From Nannobrachium achirus (taxonomy: Eukaryota > Chordata > Actinopteri > Myctophiformes > Myctophidae): DNA of 64,000 bases. This document shows, in pieces, positions 30,718 to 41,941 of this stretch. Numbering within the stretch: position 1 is the first letter of the stretch; every line of letters begins with the position of its first letter. Position numbers and translations under genes: made by a program. The notes under the pieces were generated by a model. It saw only the letters and a list, made by a program, of their open reading frames with translations. It was not told where the DNA came from and searched no databases. Where the stretch lies: the NCBI GenBank assembly GCA_963921795.1, contig OY997653.1, positions 63,487,126 through 63,551,125 of the forward strand. The letters are read 5' to 3'.

Positions 30718-31245
30718 CAGTGTTGATTTTGTCGACTAAAACTATGACAAAAAGTGTTTGTCGACTGCGTTTTTTTCACTGACGAAAACTAAATAAAAAC
30801 AAAATAAGCTGGGATGACAAAAATTAAGACTAAATATATTGACAATTTCATCAACAAAATAAAAGAATAGACTAAAACGTTAGGGAGGGACTCGTGGAGA
30901 AGAGAGTCATTTTATGTTTGGTTGCTCTCAGGTGTTGTGTGTTGAAAATTGCAGATCTACAAGCTCACAATGCGTCGCAGCACGCGACACGTTGTGAGCT
31001 TGTAGATCGGCTATTTTCAGCACGCAACCAAGTGTAAAATCAGTCATTACGATGCCATCAAGGCCTGCCAAAATACATTTCAGTTGACTAAGTCAACTGT
31101 AGATTTAGTCGCCTAAAATCTTAAGATATTTAGTCGACTAAAATTAGACCAAAACTAAAACTTTTCAGGTGACTAAATTATGACTAAAACGAAATTACAT
31201 TTTATTCAAAAGACTGACTAAATCTAAATCAAAATTTAGCAGACC
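30718..31245 (+). mobile_element. hAT-like MITE (CAGTGTTGATTTTG family), 3' truncated
   Basis: Starts CAGTGTTGATTTTGTCGACT, rich in GACTAAAA units, with a central palindrome (P18). Matches 54248-54727 until about 31235, then loses the CAACACTG end. Confidence 0.75.
30943..31019. repeat. Core palindrome (P18)
   Basis: TGAAAATTGCAGATCTACAA, tip GCTCACAATGCGTCGC/AGCA/CGCGACACGTTGTGAGC, TTGTAGATCGGCTATTTTCA. Confidence 0.93.
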
Positions 31246-31664
31246 AGAATTTTAGCTTGTGGATGACCCATTTCTCAAGTTTGCGATTTTCAAATGGATG
31301 AATTGTAGCTACGGTTGAAGTTATATTGTAATAATAATAATAATCTAAATCTACAAAGTAACGAGTAACTAAAGTTATCAAATAATTGTAGTGGAATAAA
31401 AGCACAATATTTGCCTCTGAGATGTATTGGAGAGTAGAAGTAAAAGTACTCAAAATTGTATTCAAGTACAGCACTTGAGTTAATGTACTTAGTTACTTAC
31501 TTTACACCACTGGCTCTGCAGCTTCCAGGGTAGTTTTTTCATGGGGGATAAAAGAGAGGCTGTGGCCTCTGAAAACCCACACTAATAATTAATGATAAGG
31601 TGTTATTGCTGCATTTTACACCACCAGCAGCCACAAAATATAGCGTAAAACCCACAGAGTGTGG

Positions 31665-31748
31665 TGGGCTGCTGTGTCCGTATGTGGGCTGCTGTGTCAG
31701 TATGTGGGCTGCTGTGTCAGTATGTGGGCTGCTGTGTCCGTATGTGGG
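31665..31748 (+). repeat. 20-bp tandem repeat, about 4 units
   Basis: GTGGGCTGCTGTGTCAGTAT with CAG/CCG variation, ending at the TSD of the next element. Confidence 0.95.
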
Positions 31749-31753
31749 AAAGA

Positions 31754-32119
31754 TAACCTGACTGCGCCAGATAATGGCAGCAGTGCGTATGCCTGGCTGC
31801 ATACCGCTCTGCTTAACATCATCTGGGATGGGCTCCGGCAGACCCGATGTAAGGGGCGGGCCATTTTTTCAAATTCTTTAGCAGGTGATTGGATGGGGCC
31901 GTCTCTCTATCACAGTCTGGGAGTGCCAACTCCAACCACTCATATTGGCCTGTCTGCATGACGTTACACCCAGAATCCGCCTCCTGGGTTTCCACGTGGT
32001 CTGCAATCAGACTCTATTGGCTCAGAGCCGCTCAGAGCCCGCCCATAGCTGCCGCTGATTGGTCTGGCCCGGGACTTTACGAGAGATCTCAGATGGTAAA
32101 GTGTGGCGCAGTCAGGTTA
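31754..32119. mobile_element. 366-bp TIR element with 9-bp TSD, family unknown
   Basis: Perfect 16-bp TIRs TAACCTGACTGCGCCA and TGGCGCAGTCAGGTTA. The flanking direct repeat TGGGAAAGA is exact at 31745-31753 and 32120-32128. The interior is GC-richer and contains ATTGGC/ATTGG boxes. A 9-bp duplication points to Mutator-like or Merlin-like elements, but the TIR sequence is not one I can assign. Confidence 0.8.
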
Positions 32120-32128
32120 TGGGAAAGA

Positions 32129-32819
32129 TTGAGCGAGAAAAATACGAAGTAAAATATCATGGGCCATCAGGTATAAACCAACCATCTCCATTTTTCAACT
32201 CACTGAACTCACTGAAATTTCCTAAAACCTTTGCCAAAAATAGCTTATCTACCGTACAAGCTCACAATGCGTTGCGCTGCGACACGTTGGGAGCATTTAG
32301 ATGAGCTGTTTTCCTTGTGCAACCCCACACTCGCCTTTAGCTTTAGCTCCTGGAGATGTGGCGGACATCAAGGATTTCTACACGGAGGACACATTCTTTC
32401 AACATAAAATGCTGCATTCAAGTTCAGGAGAGTTCGGAAAAGGCAATTCTCATGAATGCTGTAGGATATGGAAAGCATTTGTTTCTCCATAGTAAATCCT
32501 GCATTCATGGTCTGGAGGGGGCATTTTTTTTAGGTGAAAGGGCAAGGGCTCAAGCCCCCTTTAATGTCTACTGTATGTGTACACGTGCCTGCCTGGTAGG
32601 TAGCCTTATGCAAAATAAAAAATGTGTAAATTGCAAAGACACAAAAGGTAAACCTTTAGGGAAAACATTGAATGGAGCCTGCAGGTTGATTTAACAGACC
32701 ATATGGAAAGCATTTGGTGATTAAGAGAAGCGATTTCAGAGCCTTCTTGAATTGGTGAGAAGAAGACGACTCCCAACGGGAGGGAATTCCATATTTTAGA
32801 TTAAATTGAGTTTGAGATG
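32129..32819. other. Unclassified repeat with palindrome, no gene
   Basis: Contains P19. 32501-32585 matches the two flanks of the L2 remnant (18721-18771, 19217-19235). AATGCTGCATTCAAGTTCAG near 32407 matches about 25870. Confidence 0.5.
32236..32311. repeat. Core palindrome, diverged (P19)
   Basis: AAAAATAGCTTATCTACCGT then ACAAGCTCACAATGCGTTGC, return GCGACACGTTGGGAGCATTT and AGATGAGCTGTTTT. It has a CCGT insertion and several mismatches. Confidence 0.8.
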
Positions 32820-32933
32820 CTGTGGTGTCACAAGGGGGGGGGGGGGGGGGGGGGCGAATGGGAGGGGGGTGGGACTGAGTTACTAGGGCCCAAGGTGGAG
32901 GGGCCCTAAAATGAGTTTATACTTTAGCTATTG

Positions 32934-33007
32934 AAAAATAGCAGATATACAAGCTCACAGCGCGGCACCGAGTGCCGCGCTGCGAGCTTGTAGATCTGCT
33001 ATTTTTT
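32934..33007. repeat. Core palindrome, full tip (P20)
   Basis: AAAAATAGCAGATATACAAG, tip CTCACAGCGCGGCACC/GAG/TGCCGCGCTGCGAG, CTTGTAGATCTGCTATTTTT. Best-preserved long form. Confidence 0.97.
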
Positions 33008-33240
33008 GAAAAGTCGTGAAAATGTGTGCAAATCTTTGACTATTATGTATTTTTTAAGTTGTAACTAAAATGTTGCTTCTGGGGGGGTCCCTGGAACTAA
33101 ATATTCTGAGATGGGGGGGGTCCGTGGCCAAATACAATTTGGGGGTCCTTCACATGATAAAGTTTCAGCACCACTGACATAGAAACATAGTTTGTTTTTT
33201 ATTTTTTTAAACCTTCAAAGACAAATTTTCAAGATGTTTC

Positions 33241-33313
33241 AAAAATAGCAGATCTACAAGCTCATAGCACGGCACTCTGTGCCGCGCTGTGAGCTTGTAG
33301 ATCTGCTATTTTT
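33241..33313. repeat. Core palindrome, full tip (P21)
   Basis: AAAAATAGCAGATCTACAAG, tip CTCATAGCACGGCAC/TCT/GTGCCGCGCTGTGAG, CTTGTAGATCTGCTATTTTT. Confidence 0.97.
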
Positions 33314-33680
33314 CAATAGTTAAAGCACACAACAAAGCAGTGAATCCTTGCACCCAGGGCCCAGAATGTGGTGTGACACCCCTGAACTCCCAACGGTAGA
33401 CAATTCCATATTTCAGATTAAATTGAGTTTGAGGCGTTGCAGGCCTTCGGGGGTCTGAGGTGATTTGAGCTGTAGTAGGCAACGTAACGAGTAATTATGG
33501 ACCTCGGGATTCTAAATAGTGTGAACACAGCGTCAGAACCTTTCCTGCAACTGATTGTTTGGTGAGTTATTGGAAAGTTAATACTGTATGTTTTTACACA
33601 TTGTGTAATTTGAAACAAATGATATACAAATATAGGAAACCTCATACGTCCAAAACTGCTACTTTTCGGGATTCCAATTC

Positions 33681-33748
33681 AAACAGCAGATCGACAAGTT
33701 CAAAACGTGTCGCCTATCAACACATTTCGAGCTTGTAGATCTGCTATT
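33681..33748. repeat. Core palindrome (P22)
   Basis: AAACAGCAGATCGACAAGTT, tip CAAAACGTGTCGCCTATCAACACATTT in part, CGAGCTTGTAGATCTGCTAT. Confidence 0.85.
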
Positions 33749-33878
33749 GTGGATACTTTTGTATGTGCTGGTATTGTAGTTTATGATCAAGTAGGGCATT
33801 CATTGATGAGTTAAAATATCATTGTTGTCGGGTGAAAACTGTTCGTTTTGCATTTATCATTTTAAAAATGATTTAAAG

Positions 33879-33928
33879 TAGTGAAAACAGCCGATCTACA
33901 ATCGCTTGTAGATCTGCTGTTTTCACTA
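33879..33928. repeat. Core palindrome, almost no tip (P23)
   Basis: TAGTGAAAACAGCCGATCTA, CAATCG, CTTGTAGATCTGCTGTTTTC, ACTA. Outer flanks TAGTGAAAAC/GTTTTCACTA are paired. Confidence 0.93.
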
Positions 33929-34010
33929 CTTTTGTGCAACCGCCTTGCAGATGAAGCAGGGCTTTACTTTATGAAAGAATGTACAAATCTGATTTCTGCT
34001 CGACGATGAC

Positions 34011-34523
34011 GATATGGAGATAAGAGGTTTCTGCCCTGACAGCAACTGTATTCTCTATTATTTAAATTGGACCTCATCCACAACTCTTGTAATTCATATT
34101 TTTGGTTAAAAAACCATTTTAACCATACATGCACTATTCACATTTATTCCTCATTCAAGAAGTTGGTGATTTAGTATTGGAAGAAGATCCAGAGACCCTG
34201 CAGTTATAAATCTCCTCCAGAAGGTTATTCCTCTCCTCCGCGGTGAAGAGGTGCCCTTGGAGGACGGCGGAGTGAGAAACTAATTAAGAATCAAGACCAA
34301 ACTGACCTCCTGCTCATTTTAGTCAAAAACCATTTTCTGCTCCGCTGGGAGTTCATGCCAAGCTGGATATTGAGCCATTAAACTACAGGATAAGGATTAT
34401 GAAGGGAAAAAAAAGGAACGTCCACATTTTGGCAAAGGAACAGAAAGGGAACGCGAGGATCCCCTGGAGTGGGCCGGTCATTTAACACATCTATTAACGG
34501 GTATGTAATAATTAATCAATTCA
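34011..34523. other. No feature recognised
   Basis: AT-rich unique-looking sequence, stop-rich in all frames. Confidence 0.5.
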
Positions 34524-34860
34524 GGCCCTTCGGGCGGCCAAGCGTCTAGTCGGGAACGATGTAAATAGGGAATGAAGGCCCCGCCCTTTAATGCAAACCC
34601 CATTATACCCCGTTTTGACCATTGCGTCCATTTTAGGCCCATATATGGAGATATACGTATCTGCCTGACGAGCGGCCGAGCGTCTAGTCGGGGAGTGGCC
34701 TACTCGGGAACGGTGTCTGCTTGCCTGTGTCCATTTATGCCCATGTATGGATATATCTGTATCTGTCTCTCTGCGTCCATCTCCATATGTGGACATAAAG
34801 TCCATATATGGAGATCTCTGCATCTGTCTATCTGTGTCCCTGTCGCGCTCTGGAGATAGA
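34524..34860 (-). mobile_element. Helitron-like fragment
   Basis: 3' end remnant CCCTTCGGGCGGCCAAGCGT then CTAGTCGGGAACGATGTAAA, with GGAATGAAGGCCCCGCCCTT as in 6631-7508. A second partial 3' end (GCGGCCGAGCGTCTAGTCGG) lies near 34674. Two perfect CCATATATGG motifs. The 5' end is lost. Confidence 0.6.
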
Positions 34861-35600
34861 TTACGAGAGGAATCCATTTTCCTTCACGGTAATCCATCGA
34901 TGTAAACGGAGGTTTTCATTTCCTGGTGACTACATCTCCCGAAGGATAATGGGAATTTGAGTTTTTTACATCAGTGCCTCAGACCTGCATGCTACGTTTC
35001 ACAATACTGTAAGTCGGGTTTTGCAATCATCGGTTGGATTTGAAAACTCAACTTCAGTCGGGTACGGCAGTTACTGCGTTAATGATGTCCCCTGGACAGG
35101 CAGCCGTGCAGTCCAAAGACCACTCGCGTTTTCTTCTCCATTTAGACCGGGGAAGAAGCATCCGTGTCATTTTAGAATTTAGCGTTTGCTGTTTAAAAAT
35201 CAAACCTCGGTTCGAAGTGAAGCGGTGAATTTTTATTCTATGTGTTCTAGAGCTATGAAATCTGTGCTCTATATCTATACATTCTGTGTTCTAGATCTAT
35301 ACTTTCTATGTGCTTTAGTTCTATATCTTTAGATTCTATGTGTTCTGAATGAATTAATGATTTTGTCTGGAGAGCCAAATTGTCATGAAGCTTGACCAAT
35401 CCTCAATTCTTCATTCTGGACTGGATATGCACGGGACATGCACGGGACAGACAAAGCTATACCTTGGAAGCGGTTTTCACCGCTTCAAAAATAGCAGATT
35501 TACAGGTTCGCAGCTCGTCAAACCATAATGTTTAAATAAGTGTTTAAAATGTGCTACGGGATGAATCAAGGTTGCTGTGTAATGTATTAGGCGCCCCATG
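34861..35600. other. No gene; short imperfect repeats
   Basis: 35237-35345 has about four imperfect TTCTATGTGTTCTAGATCTA-type units. A half palindrome is at 35486-35515. Confidence 0.5.
35486..35515. repeat. Half palindrome (P24)
   Basis: AAAAATAGCAGATTTACAGG then TTCGCAGCTC; no return arm. Confidence 0.75.
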
Positions 35601-36830
35601 CTAGCATACTGCATGTTTTTTTAAAGATTTGTTATTTGGGGCTTTTTTCCTATCCTTTATTGAATAGGACAGGAGACTGACGGGGATGGGGGAGAGACGG
35701 GGAGTGGCATCAATGCCTATGTGGCAATGGCTATGTGGTATGCATCTAGACCGGTAGGCCATGTAGTGGGAGAAATATGTGAAAAAGGTGTTCACTTCCG
35801 GCAGAAAGCGTGAAAATTTGCACCTAGGGGTATTTTTGTGTGCTGAATTCAAAAATTGACGGTCCCAAGCACTTTTCTCTAATTCACTTTTCTCTAATTC
35901 ACTTACCATACTAGGGAAAAAAGACCCCCCAAAAATCTTCTTTAAATAGCATGTGAGGGGTCTATCTATGGGGTTTTCATGATTCTGAATCCATTCCAAG
36001 CATTTGTTTTGCACAAAAAACATTCCTTGGGCAAGAAATGGACCCCACAAAACTATGGTTTAGTGATGAGTCATCACTTTTCACAGTTGTGTAGGGTCCA
36101 TTTTTAGCCCAAGGAATGTTTTTCGTGCAAAACAAATGCTTGCAATTAGGGGTGTAACGATACATTTCAAAAGCGATTCGATACATATCACGATACATGG
36201 TTGACGATACGATACATGGACGATATTGGTTCATTCATGGTGATACGATACGATTCGATTCAATGATTTAAAATCGATATTGTAACTATTTAGCAAAGAC
36301 ATTAAATCTGTGTGAAAGGTGTGGATAGTGCAGGTTTTTAAGGGAAACATGTATTATTATGAATATGAATAAGTGAACAGAGATATCTTCCAAAATACAT
36401 GGACATTGTATATTGACAAACCTGCACCTTGACATGAACACAGAGATTACACACATTTATCGATAGACCAGTGTAGCTATATGGAATGGAAAAGTAATTA
36501 AACCCCTCCTTTTAATTTTGTCTTCTTAAAAATGCTAAATACAATGCACAGGTAGGTAGTATCGATACAATCGATTCTTTACACTGCCGATTCGATACGA
36601 TACAAAATAAAACGATACGATTCGATTTTAACTGTTTTCACTTCGATATACTTCGATTCTTTAAGTTAAAAACGATATTTCGATACAGTTACTATATCGT
36701 TACACCCCTACTTGCAATGGATTCAGAATCATGAAAACCCCCTAGATAGACCCCTCACATCCTACTTAAAGCAGATTTTTTTCTGGGTATTTTCCTCCTG
36801 TATAGAAAGTCGATGGGAGCCCAACTTGAT
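35601..36830. mobile_element. Large foldback element split by a hAT MITE
   Basis: The left arm (about 35915-36060, with GGGGTCTATCTATGGGGTTT and AAGCATTTGTTTTGCACAAA) pairs with the right arm at 36078-36146 continued at 36711-36800. The turn is the palindrome TGATGAGTCATCA (36065-36077). The outer part (CTATCCTTTATTGAATAGGA) resembles a common fish repeat; outer limits are approximate. Confidence 0.65.
36147..36710. mobile_element. ATCG-rich hAT-like MITE with perfect 8-bp TSD
   Basis: TIRs TAGGGGTGTAACGATA and TATCGTTACACCCCTA. CTTGCAAT is duplicated at 36139-36146 and 36711-36718. The interior is rich in CGATACGATTCGAT near both ends. Removing it restores the right arm of the foldback. Confidence 0.92.
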
Positions 36831-36976
36831 TTGGCCACTGTGGGTATTTGCAGTGAGCAGATCATGGTAGATTTTTTTGTCCTGGCTAGTAGACCTAATT
36901 TCCTGTCAGAATCAGTTGAAAAACTAAATAATAACATTTTGTCCAACCTCTGCCTTAATTTTACTGGACTGTACTG

Positions 36977-39900
36977 CAGGTTTTACACAGAGAGAGGGAC
37001 GGTGAATCACCCTCTCTTGCTCCAGGACCGGTAGGCCAGACTGGTGCCCCGCACACCGCAGGTTTTACACAGAGAGAGGGACGGTGAATCACCCTCTCTT
37101 GCTCCAGGACCGGTAGGCCAGGCTGGTGCCCCGCACACCGCAGGTTTTACACAGAGAGAGGGACGGTGAATCAACCTCTCTTGCTCCAGGACCGGTAGGC
37201 CAGGCTGGTACCCCGCATACCGCAGGTTTTACACAGAGAGAGGGACGGTGAATCAACCTCTCTTGCTCCAGGACCGGTAGGCCAGGCTGATGCCCCGCAC
37301 ACCGCAGGTTTTACACAGAGAGAGGGACGGTGAATCACCCTCTCTTGCTCCAGGACCGGTAGGCCAGGCTGGTGCCCCGCATACTGCAGGTTTTACACAG
37401 AGAGAGGGACGGTGAATCACCCTCTCTTGCTCCAGGACCGGTAGGCCAGGCTGGTACCCCGCACACCGCAGGTTTTACACAGAGAGAGGGACGGTGAATC
37501 AACCTCTCTTGCTCCAGGACCGGTAGGCCAGGCTGATGCCCCGCATACTGCAGGTTTTACACAGAGAGAGGGACGGTGAATCACCCTCTCTTGCTCCAGG
37601 ACCAGTAGGCCAGGCTGGTGCCCCGCACACCGCAGGTTTTACACAGAGAGAGGGACGGTGAATCACCCTCTCTTGCTCCAGGACCGGTAGGCCAGGCTGG
37701 TGCCCCGCACACCGCAGGTTTTACACAGAGAGAGGGACGGTGAATCAACCTCTCTTGCTCCAGGACCGGTAGGCCAGGCTGGTACCCCGCATACTGCAGG
37801 TTTTACACAGAGAGAGGGACAGTGAATCACCCTCTCTTGCTCCAGGACCAGTAGGCCAGGCTGGTGCCCCGCACACCGCAGGTTTTACACAGAGAGAGGG
37901 ACGGTGAATCACCCTCTCTTGCTCCAGGACCGGTAGGCCAGGCTGGTGCCCCGCACACCGCAGGTTTTACACAGAGAGAGGGACGGTGAATCACCCTCTC
38001 TTGCTCCAGGACCGGTAGGCCAGGCTGGTGCCCCGCACACCGCAGGTTTTACACAGAGAGAGGGACGGTGAATCAACCTCTCTTGCTCCAGGACCGGTAG
38101 GCCAGGCTGGTACCCCGCATACTGCAGGTTTTACACAGAGAGAGGGACGGTGAATCAACCTCTCTTGCTCCAGGACCGGTAGGCCAGGCTGATGCCCCGC
38201 ATACCGCAGGTTTTACACAGAGAGAGGGACGGTGAATCACCCTCTCTTGCTCCAGGACCGGTAGGCCAGGCTGATGCCCCGCATACAGCAGGTTTTACAC
38301 AGAGAGAGGGACGGTGAATCACCCTCTCTTGCTCCAGGACCGGTAGGCCAGGCTGGTACCCCGCATACTGCAGGTTTTACACAGAGAGAGGGACGGTGAA
38401 TCAACCTCTCTTGCTCCAGGACCGGTAGGCCAGGCTGATGCCCCGCATACCGCAGGTTTTACACAGAGAGAGGGACGGTGAATCACCCTCTCTTGCTCCA
38501 GGACCGGTAGGCCAGGCTGATGCCCCGCATACAGCAGGTTTTACACAGAGAGAGGGACGGTGAATCACCCTCTCTTGCTCCAGGACCGGTAGGCCAGGCT
38601 GATGCCCCGCATACAGCAGGTTTTACACAGAGAGAGGGACGGTGAATCACCCTCTCTTGCTCCAGGACCGGTAGGCCAGGCTGATGCCCCGCATACAGCA
38701 GGTTTTACACAGAGAGAGGGACGGTGAATCAACCTCTCTTGCTCTAGGACCGGTAGGCCAGGCTGATGCCCCGCATACAGCAGGTTTTACACAGAGAGAG
38801 GGACGGTGAATCAACCTCTCTTGCTCCAGGACCGGTAGGCCAGGCTGATGCCCCGCATACAGCAGGTTTTACACAGAGAGAGGGACGGTGAATCACCCTC
38901 TCTTGCTCCAGGACCGGTAGGCCAGGCTGGTACCCCGCATACTGCAGGTTTTACACAGAGAGAGGGACGGTGAATCACCCTCTCTTGCTCCAGGACCGGT
39001 AGGCCAGGCTGGTACCCCGCATACAGCAGGTTTTACACAGAGAGAGGGACGGTGAATCAACCTCTCTTGCTCCAGGACCGGTAGGCCAGGCTGATGCCCC
39101 GCATACAGCAGGTTTTACACAGAGAGAGGGACGGTGAATCAACCTCTCTTGCTCTAGGACCGGTAGGCCAGGCTGATGCCCCGCATACAGCAGGTTTTAC
39201 ACAGAGAGAGGGACGGTGAATCAACCTCTCTTGCTCCAGGACCGGTAGGCCAGGCTGATGCCCCGCATACAGCAGGTTTTACACAGAGAGAGGGACGGTG
39301 AATCACCCTCTCTTGCTCCAGGACCGGTAGGCCAGGCTGGTACCCCGCATACTGCAGGTTTTACACAGAGAGAGGGACGGTGAATCACCCTCTCTTGCTC
39401 CAGGACCGGTAGGCCAGGCTGGTACCCCGCATACTGCAGGTTTTACACAGAGAGAGGGACGGTGAATCACCCTCTCTTGCTCCAGGACCGGTAGGCCAGG
39501 CTGGTACCCCGCATACTGCAGGTTTTACACAGAGAGAGGGACGGTGAATCACCCTCTCTTGCTCCAGGACCGGTAGGCCAGGCTGGTACCCCGCATACTG
39601 CAGGTTTTACACAGAGAGAGGGACGGTGAATCAACCTCTCTTGCTCCAGGACCGGTAGGCCAGGCTGGTACCCCGCATACTGCAGGTTTTACACAGAGAG
39701 AGGGACGGTGAATCAACCTCTCTTGCTCCAGGACCGGTAGGCCAGGCTGGTACCCCGCATACTGCAGGTTTTACACAGAGAGAGGGACGGTGAATCACCC
39801 TCTCTTGCTCCAGGACCAGTAGGCCAGGCTGGTACCCCGCATACTGCAGGTTTTACACAGAGAGAGGGACGGTGAATCACCCTCTCTTGCTCCAGGACCG

Positions 39901-41380
39901 GTAGGCCAGGCTGGTGCCCCGCATACTGCAGGTTTTACACAGAGAGAGGGACGGTGAATCAACCTCTCTTGCTCCAGGACCAGTAGGCCAGGCTGGTGCC
40001 CCTCATACAGCAGGTTTTACACAGAGAGAGGGACGGTGAATCACCCTCTCTTGCTCTAGGACCGGTAGGCCAGGCTGGTACCCCTCATACAGCAGGTTTT
40101 ACACAGAGAGAGGGACGGTGAATCACCCTCTCTTGCTCTAGGACCAGTAGGCCAGGCTGGTGCCCCTCATACAGCAGGTTTTACACAGAGAGAGGGACGG
40201 TGAATCAACCTCTCTTGCTCCAGGACCAGTAGGCCAGGCTGGTACCCCTCATACAGCAGGTTTTACACAGAGAGAGGGACGGTGAATCACCCTCTCTTGC
40301 TCTAGGACCGGTAGGCCAGGCTGGTACCCCTCATACAGCAGGTTTTACACAGAGAGAGGGACGGTGAATCACCCTCTCTTGCTCTAGGACCAGTAGGCCA
40401 GGCTGGTGCCCCTCATACAGCAGGTTTTACACAGAGAGAGGGACGGTGAATCACCCTCTCTTGCTCTAGGACCGGTAGGCCAGGCTGGTACCCCTCATAC
40501 AGCAGGTTTTACACAGAGAGAGGGACGGTGAATCACCCTCTCTTGCTCTAGGACCAGTAGGCCAGGCTGGTGCCCCTCATACAGCAGGTTTTACACAGAG
40601 AGAGGGACGGTGAATCACCCTCTCTTGCTCTAGGACCAGTAGGCCAGGCTGGTGCCCCTCATACAGCAGGTTTTACACAGAGAGAGGGACGGTGAATCAC
40701 CCTCTCTTGCTCTAGGACCGGTAGGCCAGGCTGGTACCCCTCATACAGCAGGTTTTACACAGAGAGAGGGACGGTGAATCAACCTCTCTTGCTCTAGGAC
40801 CAGTAGGCCAGGCTGGTGCCCCTCATACAGCAGGTTTTACACAGAGAGAGGGACGGTGAATCAACCTCTCTTGCTCTAGGACCAGTAGGCCAGGCTGGTG
40901 CCCCTCATACAGCAGGTTTTACACAGAGAGAGGGACGGTGAATCAACCTCTCTTGCTCCAGGACCAGTAGGCCAGGCTGGTGCCCCTCATACAGCAGGTT
41001 TTACACAGAGAGAGGGACGGTGAATCAACCTCTCTTGCTCCAGGACCGGTAGGCCAGGCTGGTACCCCTCATACTGCAGGTTTTACACAGAGAGAGGGAC
41101 AGTGAATCAACCTCTCTTGCTCCAGGACCAGTAGGCCAGGCTGGTGCCCCTCATACAGCAGGTTTTACACAGAGAGAGGGACGGTGAATCAACCTCTCTT
41201 GCTCTAGGACCAGTAGGCCAGGCTGGTGCCCCTCATACAGCAGGTTTTACACAGAGAGAGGGACGGTGAATCAACCTCTCTTGCTCCAGGACCAGTAGGC
41301 CAGGCTGGTGCCCCTCATACAGCAGGTTTTACACAGAGAGAGGGACGGTGAATCAACCTCTCTTGCTCCAGGACCAGTAG
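36977..41380 (+). repeat. 82-bp minisatellite, about 54 units
   Basis: Unit CAGGTTTTACACAGAGAGAG, GGACGGTGAATCACCCTCTC, TTGCTCCAGGACCGGTAGGC, CAGGCTGGTGCCCCGCACAC, CG. AGAGAGGG and CCCTCTCT can pair within each unit. Variants are graded along the array: CCGCACACCG early, CCGCATACTG/CCGCATACAG mid, CCTCATACAG after about 39995. Length is nearly constant, with substitutions only. Not coding: 82 is not a multiple of 3 and stops occur. Confidence 0.98.
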
Positions 41381-41618
41381 ACATTCCTGACAGCCACCCA
41401 GATTTAAAGCTATCCACTGGCTAAACGTTTAGTCAATAAAAAAAGAAGGATTTATGTGTAGAGAATACTGTTGTAAACACCTTAATTCATCTTAAAGGCC
41501 GCAATCCATAACTCCTCGAGTGAATGAAACCATACTTTGAAACAATCCGTACGGTAGAGTTTATTGTCATTGTCAGTTGAAAACCTTGTGCATTTTTCAT
41601 TTTGAAAATGATTTAAAC

Positions 41619-41670
41619 TAGTGAAAACAGCCGATCTACAAGTGTGCTTGTAGATCTGCTGTTTTCACTA
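41619..41670. repeat. Core palindrome, minimal tip (P25)
   Basis: TAGTGAAAACAGCCGATCTA, CAAGTGTG, CTTGTAGATCTGCTGTTTTC, ACTA... with paired outer flanks. Confidence 0.93.
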
Positions 41671-41860
41671 CTTTAGTGCGACGGCCTTGTACAATGAATC
41701 AGGGCTTTGCTTTGCGAAAGAACATACACATTTTAAACTTGGAGATTCGAGGTTTCAAACCGACAACGACGATATTAATGCAATATGACGTCTATGTCGG
41801 TTGGAAATATCATACTGTATGTCCAAAACGGTTACGTTTTCAGGATTCAAATTCAAAAAA

Positions 41861-41941
41861 CATCAAAAATAGCAGATCTACACGCTCAATACGCATCACT
41901 TCACGCCAGGTTTTGAGCTTGCAGATCTGCTACTTTTGATG
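41861..41941. repeat. Core palindrome (P26)
   Basis: CATCAAAAATAGCAGATCTA then CACGCTCAATACGC, diverged tip, TTGAGCTTGCAGATCTGCTA, CTTTTGATG. Outer flanks CATCAAAA/TTTTGATG pair. Confidence 0.92.

Larger units (their letters stand above)
32820..33384 (-). mobile_element. hAT MITE (CAGGGGTGTCAC family), reversed
   Basis: Left end CTGTGGTGTCAC (decayed), right end GTGTGACACCCCTG, with a (G)n run at 32834-32854. Contains P20, inner segment and P21. A 54-bp imperfect direct repeat (CTCCCAACGG...TTGAGTTTGAG) flanks it at 32767-32820 and 33386-33440, much longer than a hAT TSD. Confidence 0.8.
33590..34010. mobile_element. Palindrome-linked repeat, order A'-P-B-P-A
   Basis: Segment B (GATCAAGTAGGGCATT to AAAATGATTTAAAG) lies between P22 and P23. 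Segment A parts lie outside: ATACGTCCAAAACTGCTACT on the left, CCGCCTTGCAGATGAAGCAG on the right. At 41540-41990 the same pieces occur as B-P-A-P-B. Confidence 0.7.

Noticed and set aside
35745..35765. Source of the 82-bp minisatellite (shared ACCGGTAGGCCA)
   Set aside because: Only about 13 bp match, with no further similarity to the unit.
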